From contig JACKHT010000026.1 in NCBI GenBank assembly GCA_020638855.1, forward strand, positions 1-22,028: 22,028 nucleotides of DNA, written 5' to 3'. The position numbers and the translations under genes are program-made. The stretch comes from Planctomycetota bacterium (GTDB lineage: Bacteria; Planctomycetota; UBA1135; GCA-002686595). The notes beneath the pieces are model-generated. The model made no database searches and was not told the DNA's origin. It saw nothing but the letters and a program-made list of their open reading frames with translations. Each line of letters starts with the position of its first letter. The first letter of the stretch is position 1. Positions 6,865 through 13,546 of this stretch are shown piece after piece.

Positions 6865-9405
6865 ATGCGTCGTTGGACTTTCCCGTTGATCGCCATCCTA
6901 GTGGCGGGGCTCCTTTGGTATCTCGACCGCGCTCCCCAGGAGTCGCCAGCCCCTTCGGATCCGTCGCTGGACTCGGCGCCAGCGGCGGTGAACGAAGCCA
7001 AGCTCGAAGGCAATCTGGTGGCCCCCATAGCGACCCCGCGTGATCCGGCTTCGAAACCATCCACGTCCGCAAAGCCAGCAACCGCCTGCACCGTCACGGG
7101 CCGCGTGGTGGATCCGAGCGGAGCCCCGGTTGCAGGCCAGCCGGTGCAACTCATGGGAAGCAACCAGGGATTCTCTTTGGCCACTTCGGTCGAAGACCAA
7201 AGCGATGACCAAGGACGCTTCCGCATCGAATGGACGCAGGCTCCCGGTTCGCCCCTCACCCTTCGACTCCTCGCTTCCCCCGCCACGCGGGAATTGATGC
7301 GCGACCTGAACGGCCAAGACTTCCCCCTACTCGTGGAGGGAACTTTGGATGTGGGGGATTGGACCTGCGATCCTGGTTTCCGGATCGCGGGTCGTGTTTT
7401 GGACACGGCCGGTGCTCCTGTGGCATCCGCCAAGATCCGCGCGGTCACTGGTCGCATCTACCTGGGAGAATCCGATGCACAAGGGAACTTCGCCTTGGAA
7501 GGGATTCCTGCTGGGGTATTCGAGGTCGTTGCGCTGGGTCCCGCGCACTATGCCTCGGGTCCGCAGTCTGCCCACCTGAGCGAAAGCTCCCCCGCTTCCC
7601 AGCTTGAGTTTGTACTCACGCCGAGTCCCACGATTGATGGCCGGGTCGTCGACGAACAAGGATTGTCTGTCGCTGGAGCAACCGTCCAGGTCATGCCGCA
7701 AGAAGGAGGCTCCGGTCGCCGCCCGCGCATGGCCATGACCGACGACGACGGACACTTTGCAACCACCTTGCCCCAGCACGGCCTGCACGAAATCGAAATC
7801 TTCCACCCCGATTTTGATCCGTGGCCTGAGGATCGACCGCTCCTATGGACTTCCGATTCGGCCCCCATCGAAGCCGTGCTGGTCCGCACCGAGCGCCACC
7901 GCTTTCGCGTGGTTTCCGCAGCCGACGGGAAGCCCATCCCCCACTTCTCGCTGCGTCGCTTGCCCGGAGCCGCGGACGGGCAATATCCGCTTCGGCGCGC
8001 CGACCTCTCGATTTGGCTCCAACCCCATAGGGACCCGGAAGGACGCATCGAGTTGCCTGCCACCGCCGTCCAAGACGCCATCGAAGTAGCCGCCGACGGC
8101 TTCCAAGTGACACGCTTCGTTGTGCAGCCGGTCGACAAGGGTGAGCAAGTGCTCGCACTGCCCTTGGGCTGGACCCTAACCGGTAGGGTGGTGCAGGCTG
8201 GAATGCCCGTTCCAGGAGCCCTGGGCAGGTTGGCTCCCGTTTCCGTACGCCCCAAGAACGTGGTCAACCCGTCGGCTGGGGATCCATCCGTGAACCCATT
8301 GGCAGGATACAGGTCGCCGGACTACGCCAAGGGTTCCTACCGCGCGTTTGTCGTAGACCAAGACGGTCGATTCGCGGTGACCGGGATGGACGGCGAGCGC
8401 TTTACGCTGCGAATCAGCCAAACCGGGCAAGGGATGGTGGAGTTGGAAGTCGGATCCGATCGCCCCGATGTGGGCGACATCGAATTGCAAAGTACCGGGT
8501 CGATTGCGGGCAGCGTGATCCTACCACCCCATGTGCGACCCGAAGAGGTGCGGATCCGTATCGCGGGGGGACCGCGCGTTGCACTCGATTCCGAAGGCAA
8601 GTTCCTCGTGCAGGGTGTGGCCTTGGGGCTCCAGTACTTCACGGTGAGTTCCATACCGAACAAGTTGAAGCAGGCCGCTGCGCCCAGGAAACTCCCCCCG
8701 GGATTGCCTGCCGACGCCTTTGGTGTCGCCCTGCCCGCGGTCGAAGTCGTTGCTGGAGAGACCCGCGAGGTGGTCTTGGACCTGAACTCGCTTGCACTGA
8801 CGCCCTTGCGGCTGCAAGTGTTGCTCGATGGTCAGCCCATGCGGGGCTTGCGCCCTAGTTTGGGCATCGGGCACCGCTATCAGGGAGTCGATGCAACCGA
8901 TGACCAGGGCTGGACCACGGCAGCGCTCGATAGTGCGGGATGTGACACTTTGAAGCTGCAAGGCGACTGGACCACCCCGCTCGAAATCCATGGCTTCCCC
9001 GTCGGCGTGCCCATCGAACGGTCGGTTTCGATCCCGACGGCGACGCTACGGATCCGTGTACCCGACTCTTGGGCGATGCCCACCGACGGATCGCTTCGGC
9101 TTAGGATTGGGGCTGAGGACACCTACCCCACGACCCTGATGGGCTGGAGCCGAGGGGTGGTCCTGCACGAAGGCGAACCCGACTTGATCCTTTCGCAGGG
9201 GACGTTGGAATACGACCCCTATACCCGCTGGGTCACCTGCGTTGGGTTGCTCGAAGGTGACTACGAGGTGACGCTCAAGCTCGAAGAGGGTGTAGCGCAA
9301 CGCTCGCGCGAGGGTAGTTCCTACACGGGCGGCGACCAGCTGCAGTCCGCGACGCGCATGCTGAACGTCCGCTTGGGGCAATCCATCGATTGGCTGATCG
9401 AGTGA
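6865..9405 (+). CDS. Envelope protein with carboxypeptidase-regulatory-like repeats
   Basis: An 846-residue protein from ATG 6865. Residues 1-23 (MRRWTFPLIAILVAGLLWYL) form a signal anchor, followed by a Pro/Ser/Ala-rich linker. At least five beta-sandwich repeats open with a GRV/GSV strand: Gly79 (TGRVVDPSGAPVAG), Gly176 (AGRVLDTAGAPVAS), Gly259 (DGRVVDEQGLSVAG), Gly440 (TGRVVQAG) and Gly549 (AGSVILPP). Several are followed by the usual D-x-x-G-x-F turn (SDAQGNFALEGIPAG, DDDGHFATTL, VDQDGRFAVTGM). This is the carboxypeptidase regulatory-like (transthyretin-like) fold. Such domains usually serve in adhesion or sugar or protein binding, and no peptidase motif is visible. The first 12 codons of a longer frame lie inside element B and are excluded. 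The stop codon directly abuts element C. Confidence 0.85.
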   Translation: MRRWTFPLIAILVAGLLWYLDRAPQESPAPSDPSLDSAPAAVNEAKLEGNLVAPIATPRDPASKPSTSAKPATACTVTGRVVDPSGAPVAGQPVQLMGSNQGFSLATSVEDQSDDQGRFRIEWTQAPGSPLTLRLLASPATRELMRDLNGQDFPLLVEGTLDVGDWTCDPGFRIAGRVLDTAGAPVASAKIRAVTGRIYLGESDAQGNFALEGIPAGVFEVVALGPAHYASGPQSAHLSESSPASQLEFVLTPSPTIDGRVVDEQGLSVAGATVQVMPQEGGSGRRPRMAMTDDDGHFATTLPQHGLHEIEIFHPDFDPWPEDRPLLWTSDSAPIEAVLVRTERHRFRVVSAADGKPIPHFSLRRLPGAADGQYPLRRADLSIWLQPHRDPEGRIELPATAVQDAIEVAADGFQVTRFVVQPVDKGEQVLALPLGWTLTGRVVQAGMPVPGALGRLAPVSVRPKNVVNPSAGDPSVNPLAGYRSPDYAKGSYRAFVVDQDGRFAVTGMDGERFTLRISQTGQGMVELEVGSDRPDVGDIELQSTGSIAGSVILPPHVRPEEVRIRIAGGPRVALDSEGKFLVQGVALGLQYFTVSSIPNKLKQAAAPRKLPPGLPADAFGVALPAVEVVAGETREVVLDLNSLALTPLRLQVLLDGQPMRGLRPSLGIGHRYQGVDATDDQGWTTAALDSAGCDTLKLQGDWTTPLEIHGFPVGVPIERSVSIPTATLRIRVPDSWAMPTDGSLRLRIGAEDTYPTTLMGWSRGVVLHEGEPDLILSQGTLEYDPYTRWVTCVGLLEGDYEVTLKLEEGVAQRSREGSSYTGGDQLQSATRMLNVRLGQSIDWLIE

Positions 9406-9652
9406 AATACAGCGTCAGACGCCCTGCCACCCATCGGCGGCAGCTAGGTGCCAGGTAAGCTGCAAGGCCGGTCCCCTATCCGGGGACTTCGATCGAAGAC
9501 TCAAGCTCAAACTTGATGGCGACCACAAGCCTCTCGTTTTCCTTGAGTCGCGCAACGCCTTGCTGGCAGGGTCGAGAACTCGAGGAGAGGGATTGGAAGT
9601 CGTGCGGTACGGACCTGCCGCGAATGGGTGGCAGGGAGTCTGACGCTGTATT
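9406..9652. mobile_element. MITE-like inverted-repeat element, copy C
   Basis: A 247-bp copy with termini at 9406-9434 and 9624-9652, matching except one base (GGGAGTC for GGGCGTC in the right arm). The internal core at about 9488-9565 matches copy B well. It fills the entire gap between the stop TGA at 9403-9405 of the plus-strand gene and the stop of the convergent EamA gene, whose stop codon shares its last base with the element. Base pairing extends outward into the flanks (GTGA on the left, TCAC on the right). No ORF or transposase. Confidence 0.85.
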
Positions 9653-10083
9653 CACTTCATCAGCACTAGTAGGCCGGCCACGATGAGCGCGGCGCCGGCG
9701 CTGGTACGTAGCGTGATGGCTTCGCCGAGAAACAATGCCGAGAGCACGATCGTGACCACGATGCTGCTCTTATCGACCAGCGCAACGAAGGTGACCGTAC
9801 CCGTAGCCATGGCGCGGTAGTAGCAAACCCACGAGAGCGTGGTGGCCAAGCCGCTGGCGGCGAGGAACAGGAGTGGGCGCTTGCCCGCATGGGCGATCGA
9901 CTCGACGCTTGTTCCGAATCCGTGCCAAAGCGCCATGTTGACGATCACCAGGACGAAAATCACCGTGGTGCGCGCAGCGAGTCCCACGTCGGCGGGCATT
10001 TGTTGCAAGCCAGCTTTCGCCAGGACGGAGGTCATACCGGCAAACAGGGCCGCGCCGAGGGCGTAGGCTTTCCAAGGTTCCAT
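9652..10083 (-). CDS. Half-size EamA/DMT-family transporter
   Basis: A 143-residue, strongly hydrophobic protein from ATG 10083, with about five predicted membrane helices: AYALGAALFAGMTSVLA, TTVIFVLVIVNMALWHGF, LLFLAASGLATTLSWVCYY, VALVDKSSIVVTIVLSALFLG and TSAGAALIVAGLLVLM. The phrases SWVCYYRAMATG and DKSSIVVTIVLSALFLGE are characteristic of EamA domains of the drug/metabolite transporter superfamily. Most family members carry two EamA repeats in about 300 residues. This one has a single repeat, a known short form thought to work as a dimer. Substrate unknown. A GTG 11 codons upstream adds a charged, non-conserved extension and was not chosen. The propeller gene lies 84 nt upstream on the same strand. 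Confidence 0.82.
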   Translation of the reverse strand: MEPWKAYALGAALFAGMTSVLAKAGLQQMPADVGLAARTTVIFVLVIVNMALWHGFGTSVESIAHAGKRPLLFLAASGLATTLSWVCYYRAMATGTVTFVALVDKSSIVVTIVLSALFLGEAITLRTSAGAALIVAGLLVLMK

Positions 10084-10167
10084 GCCATAAGCATTCCCCT
10101 CGACGTCGAGTTTCACAAGGGGGCACCCAAGTGGGCTTCCTCCAGGAGTCGTACGGCGTCCGACTCC

Positions 10168-11559
10168 CTAGCGGTAGTACCAGACCTGCACTTCGCGCGA
10201 AGTACTCGCCAGGCTCGTAGGCAAGCTATGGCGCAGCGCAAGCACGGGCGTGGACCCCGAAAACGCCAAGCTGAGTTGGTCGTCTTCACCTACCGGGCCG
10301 GTGAACGCCGGATTGCCGACCAGTTGCCACACACCGCCCAGGAACCGCCGCACGATGACCCGATTGGAACGGTTTTGCGCGCGGTAGGCCAGGTACGGAG
10401 CGCCGTCGGGATCGAGCGCAAACGCCACCCAATCGCGGTACTCGCTGCCCGGGGTCATCTTGGGCGCATCGAGAAAGCCGACCGGAATGCCCAGCATTTG
10501 CCAGGCCCCGGTTTTGAGGTCGCCGACCCACCGGTACACGCGGAACTGATCGAAAAGGTAGGCGGCCAGATAGGGGGTCCCATACTTGTCGACCGCCAAC
10601 TCGAGGTTTCCACTGCGACCCGGCGGGATCAAAGGGCGGAAGTCGCCCACCATTTCCCAACGATCGTCCACCTCGCGGTACGTGGCCACCACCGGCACGC
10701 CGCCCATGATGGCGTTGCTCTCCTGCCAAGCGGCCCAGAGACGGCCACCCGAATCCACATCCAGGCAGTTGAACCAGCTGATGCTCTTGGGATAGGCCGC
10801 GGCCGGGAAGAGATCCGCCGAGAAGCCCTGGCCTCCCAAGAAACGCGGAGCCCAACCACCCCCGGGCAACCGTTCGTAGCGCAACACGGAAACGGCGCCA
10901 AAGGGCGCTTGCACCGTTGCAGGGTTGCCGTGGCGATAGGCCACCACGGGCCGATCCCAATCGTCCAGCTTCATCGCCGGCATGTGCGCTTCCCCAAGAC
11001 TCACCGGAAAAGGCTGCATCAACTCCCACTGTCCCGTCACCGGATTCCATTGGCGCATGTTGAGCAGCGGCGCGGCGAATTGGGGCGCACCGACACGGTA
11101 GTCGTAGCTCGCGCGAAAGATCTCGCCCGATCTCGAGAACGCCAAGCTGGGCCACCAATCGTTCGAGATGCTGGTGCTACCGGCAGCTCCCACGTACTCC
11201 CATTGGGCGGGCAATGCCCCCAAGGCCGGCACAAAGCGCTTGACGCTCCCATGATGGCTGGGTGTCGCGAGGTCTTGCATGGTCACCCACACGCGACCCT
11301 GCGCGTCGCACGCGACCTTCGGAAGGATCGCATCCTGCGCCACGCTCGGCCCCATTTGCGTCCAGGTTTGCGCCGTAGCTTTCGGTGCCAAGGCACCGGC
11401 GAGAATCGCGATTGGGGCCATCCATTGGGCCCGCAGGATTCCGGCAAGTGACGTTCGCACCCCAGATGTTCGCACCCCAGATGTTCGACGCCCAAGGGAT
11501 CGATACCCAAGGGATCGATAAGCGTGGAGTACCGTCCAGTTCAAGATTCCGGTGGGCAT
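10168..11559 (-). CDS. Exported protein, predicted seven-bladed beta-propeller
   Basis: A 463-residue protein from ATG 11559, which has GAGG 8 nt upstream. Seven similar units of about 50-60 residues each contain a strand like (L/F)A(L/V)D..G.PYLAY, then V..R(Y/F) and a closing G.W..VG: KVACDAQGRVWVTM, SLAFSRSGEIFRASY, AMKLDDWDRPVVAY, CLDVDSGGRLWAAW, ELAVDKYGTPYLAA, AFALDPDGAPYLAY and SLAFSGSTPVLAL. This suggests a beta-propeller, with no enzymatic motif recognised. The signal peptide core (MAPIAILAGALAPKATAQ) begins only 46 residues in, so the true start may be the GTG at 11460 (giving MRTSLAGILRAQWMAPIAIL) or the ATG at 11421. The intervening codons derive from 15-bp tandem repeats and may be untranslated. 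An unrelated EamA gene follows 84 nt downstream. Confidence 0.75.
   Translation of the reverse strand: MPTGILNWTVLHAYRSLGYRSLGRRTSGVRTSGVRTSLAGILRAQWMAPIAILAGALAPKATAQTWTQMGPSVAQDAILPKVACDAQGRVWVTMQDLATPSHHGSVKRFVPALGALPAQWEYVGAAGSTSISNDWWPSLAFSRSGEIFRASYDYRVGAPQFAAPLLNMRQWNPVTGQWELMQPFPVSLGEAHMPAMKLDDWDRPVVAYRHGNPATVQAPFGAVSVLRYERLPGGGWAPRFLGGQGFSADLFPAAAYPKSISWFNCLDVDSGGRLWAAWQESNAIMGGVPVVATYREVDDRWEMVGDFRPLIPPGRSGNLELAVDKYGTPYLAAYLFDQFRVYRWVGDLKTGAWQMLGIPVGFLDAPKMTPGSEYRDWVAFALDPDGAPYLAYRAQNRSNRVIVRRFLGGVWQLVGNPAFTGPVGEDDQLSLAFSGSTPVLALRHSLPTSLASTSREVQVWYYR
11457..11521. repeat. 15-bp tandem duplications near the propeller gene start
   Basis: Two adjacent duplicated blocks: CGCACCCCAGATGTT occurs twice in a row, followed by a doubled unit of the form CCCAAGGGATCGATA. 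Read in the gene frame on the minus strand they give repeated SGVRT and YRSLG pentapeptides. They overlap the stretch where the start codon is uncertain. Confidence 0.7.
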
Positions 11560-11571
11560 GGCAGAAACCTC

Positions 11572-11577
11572 ATTGTA
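11572..11577 (-). promoter_or_regulatory. Putative -10 (TACAAT) for the propeller gene
   Basis: On the minus strand TACAAT (5 of 6 match to TATAAT) lies 12 nt before the ATG at 11559 and overlaps the start of the GAGG ribosome-binding-like site region. No well-spaced -35 was found. Confidence 0.35.
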
Positions 11578-11856
11578 CTGCGGGTCCAAGGCTGCAAGTT
11601 CCGTTTGGGAACCAATTCCCATTCCTTCTCCTGGCGTCACACGCCCTTGAGGTTGGCCCCCAGAGCGCCAAATCCTTCCTCCCCCGCCCGTAACCCGGAA
11701 GCTGGACTCGACTTGTGAGGTGCCCGGGGTGCGAAGGCTCCGTCCATGGAAGTCTGTGCGGAACCCCAAGACGGATGCCAGCCGGCAAACCCACGAACGG
11801 CGGGTTGCTCAGCAGGGCGTGTTGCTCTCCAACCCGCCAACATGGAACCTGGGGCC

Positions 11857-11896
11857 GGGTCGCTAGCCAGGCAACAGGGTCGCTAGCCAGGCAACT
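11857..11896. repeat. 20-bp tandem duplication
   Basis: GGGTCGCTAGCCAGGCAAC occurs twice in a row, followed by A in the first copy and T in the second. It lies in the gene-poor spacer, and no function is visible. Confidence 0.8.
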
Positions 11897-12068
11897 AGGT
11901 CAAGACGGCGAACGGACATTGCCATAACAACCATGGCGGAGGCGGAAAGCACGCCGCGGCGCCCCAATCGAGCACATCCAAACGCCCCCCGTAGCCCTCG
12001 GCCCGAAAGTCCTCCCCCGGCAAGCCCCAAAACCCCAACCGACCGCTTCCATTCTTTCCAGCGACAGG

Positions 12069-12096
12069 GCCCCGCACCAGAAATCCGGTGCAGGGC
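12069..12096 (-). terminator. Hairpin downstream of ahpD
   Basis: GCCCCGCACC and GGTGCAGGGC pair with one mismatch around an 8-nt loop, 27 nt past the ahpD stop in its direction of transcription. There is no strong T-tract, so it is a possible, not certain, terminator. Confidence 0.45.
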
Positions 12097-12122
12097 TTGT
12101 TCCAAGCATTCTGGGCGAGGTC

Positions 12123-12662
12123 CTACGCCGCAGGCACGTCAGCCAGTTGGCGGTCGGCTTCCAGGGCGCGTGCGGCGGCGTGCACGACCGAGGCGATGCG
12201 CACGGCATCGTGGATCAGCGCGGTGGAGGCACCTGCTTGCTGCAGGACCTTCTCGTGCGCGTCGATGCACATGCCGCAGCCGTTGATGGCAGAAACCGTC
12301 AGGCACCACAGCTCGAAATCAACCTTCTCTACCCCGGGGTTGGCGATGACTTGCATGCGCAGGCGGGCCGGCATCTGGCCGTACTCCTTGTTCGATGCCA
12401 GGTGTAGGAAACGGTAGTAGATGTTGTTCATCGCCATGATCGAGGCTGCGGATTGGGCAGCGTGGTAGGCCGCGTCGCCTAGGTGGGTACGCGCTTCCTT
12501 GGCGATTGCCGCAAGCACCACATCGTTGCGGGAGGCGATGGCGGACACCAAGAGAGTCCCCCACAGCTGTTGCTCGCTGAGATGGTCGGACTTCGTGAGT
12601 CCACCCCAGTTGAGGCGGATGTCCTTGGCGGTGTCGGGCACTAGGTTCTTGATCGTTTCCAT
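12123..12662 (-). CDS. ahpD: Alkyl hydroperoxidase AhpD-family protein
   Basis: A 179-residue protein from ATG 12662, the usual AhpD length. It is all-helical in character and carries the AhpD active-site signature CGMCIDAH, with Cys129, Cys132 and His136, preceded by FELWCLTVSAING. In known AhpD proteins this CXXC pair forms a redox disulfide that re-reduces AhpC with electrons passed from lipoamide-containing enzymes, and has weak peroxidase activity itself. The order ahpC then ahpD on one strand supports a shared transcript. The 174-nt gap holds a strong hairpin that could lower ahpD expression. An in-frame GTG 18 codons upstream would add an unconserved leader and is rejected. No ahpF is present in the window, consistent with AhpD serving as the reductant. 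Confidence 0.92.
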   Translation of the reverse strand: METIKNLVPDTAKDIRLNWGGLTKSDHLSEQQLWGTLLVSAIASRNDVVLAAIAKEARTHLGDAAYHAAQSAASIMAMNNIYYRFLHLASNKEYGQMPARLRMQVIANPGVEKVDFELWCLTVSAINGCGMCIDAHEKVLQQAGASTALIHDAVRIASVVHAAARALEADRQLADVPAA

Positions 12663-12800
12663 GGTGGTGCGGGGGTGCAGGTGAAGATTGGTTGGTGAGG
12701 GGGCGTGGCGCAGCAAAGTTCCTGTGGGGATGTTCTTCTGGCGGAGATCCGATCGCCGTGCAAGGGTGGCTGCGGGATGTTTCCCTCCGGCGCCAGCGAA

Positions 12801-12830
12801 CTCCCCGGCGCCGCGAGGGCGCCGGGGGAG
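12801..12830 (-). terminator. Strong hairpin between ahpC and ahpD
   Basis: CTCCCCGGCGCC (12801-12812) pairs with GGCGCCGGGGGAG (12818-12830), a 12-bp GC stem with one bulged G and a short loop. It sits 7 nt after the ahpC stop in the direction of transcription. Without a T-tract it may act as a partial terminator or as an mRNA-stabilising end for ahpC. Confidence 0.6.
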
Positions 12831-12836
12831 CCAGGC

Positions 12837-13376
12837 TTAGGCGACTTGGATGGTCTCCTCGCCTTGTTTCCAGTTGCACGGGCACAATTCGTCGGTTTGG
12901 AGCGCATCCAAAACGCGCAGGATCTCTTCCGGGTTGCGACCCACGCTGCCGTCGTTGACCGACACGTGGCGGATCACGCCCTCAGGATCGACCACGAAGG
13001 TCGCGCGCATGCAGACCTGTTCCTCCGAATCGAGGATGCCTAGTTCGCTCGACAACTTGCGAGCCATGTCCGAGACCAGGGGGAAAGGCAAGTCGCGCAG
13101 GTCCCTGTGGTCCCGGCGCCAGGCGAGGTGCACGAATTCCGAATCGGTGCTGACGCCCAAGACCTGGGTATCACGATCCTGGAATTCGTCGTTCAATTTG
13201 CCAAAGCCCGCAATCTCGGTCGGGCAGACAAAGGTGAAGTCCTTGGGATAGAAGAACACGACGCGCCATTTGCCCTTGTACGACGCCCCGTGGACGTCCA
13301 CAAAGGCGTCCGCCATGTCGTTGGAAACAACGGCCTTGAGTTGGAAGTTGGGAAAGCGATCTCCGATGGTCAGCAT
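12837..13376 (-). CDS. ahpC: Typical 2-Cys peroxiredoxin AhpC
   Basis: A 179-residue cytosolic peroxiredoxin from ATG 13376. It begins MLTIGDRFPNFQLKAVV and has the peroxidatic site DFTFVCPTE with Cys51. The substrate-pocket residues lie in the PxxxT/SxxC frame, as expected. The C-terminus carries CPCNWKQGEETI, with the resolving cysteine among Cys165 and Cys167. It reduces hydrogen peroxide, alkyl hydroperoxides and possibly peroxynitrite, and is recycled by a disulfide reductant, here probably AhpD. GGAG lies 7 nt before the ATG, one of the few good Shine-Dalgarno sites in this window. A GTG 36 codons upstream is rejected. The gene is divergent from the OxyR-type regulator, with a 170-bp shared control region. 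Confidence 0.95.
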   Translation of the reverse strand: MLTIGDRFPNFQLKAVVSNDMADAFVDVHGASYKGKWRVVFFYPKDFTFVCPTEIAGFGKLNDEFQDRDTQVLGVSTDSEFVHLAWRRDHRDLRDLPFPLVSDMARKLSSELGILDSEEQVCMRATFVVDPEGVIRHVSVNDGSVGRNPEEILRVLDALQTDELCPCNWKQGEETIQVA

Positions 13377-13546
13377 GCTAGGTCTCCGTTTGAGAGGGTG
13401 ATGGGTCGCCGAGCCCTTTGCTCGACAGGACAAACATCGCCCGCTCCGCCCGAGTCCTCCAATCGCAACCACGGATGGGTGCAATAACCCTGCCTGATCG
13501 ACCCTACCCCTCTCGCCTGGCGGGGGCTTCTTGGTACCCTACGCCC
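13377..13546. promoter_or_regulatory. Divergent control region of ahpC and oxyR
   Basis: A 170-bp spacer between divergent start codons, the expected place for OxyR to bind both promoters. A short inverted pair GGGT and ACCC surrounds GCAATA at 13477-13490. No clear OxyR consensus (ATAG-type half sites spaced by 7) could be read by eye. Confidence 0.5.
13535..13540 (+). promoter_or_regulatory. Putative -10 (TACCCT), leaderless oxyR
   Basis: TACCCT ends exactly 6 nt before the ATG at 13547, fitting TANNNT at a spacing that would start transcription at or next to the first codon. No -35 element is recognisable. Confidence 0.4.

Larger units (their letters stand above)
11578..12122. other. Gene-poor spacer
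   Basis: About 545 bp between the propeller gene start region and the end of ahpD. Open frames here are short, without start context or recognisable protein similarity. It contains the upstream region of the propeller gene, a 20-bp tandem repeat (11857-11896) and a hairpin downstream of ahpD (12069-12096). I see nothing else supportable. Confidence 0.6.

Noticed and set aside
4512..9652. CRISPR array from the repeated CGTCAGACGCC sequences
   Set aside because: The repeats are paired inverted termini separated by about 230-290 bp and by whole genes, not regularly spaced direct repeats with unique 30-40 bp spacers.
9889..11451. Long plus-strand open frame of about 520 codons
   Set aside because: It is antisense to the EamA and propeller genes. 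Composition is His/Arg-rich without domains, and the minus-strand proteins show clear family features and a signal peptide.
11715..11927. Small plus-strand ORF in the gene-poor spacer
   Set aside because: It has no family similarity and no ribosome-binding or -10-like context, and it includes the 20-bp tandem repeat. It is not supportable as a gene.
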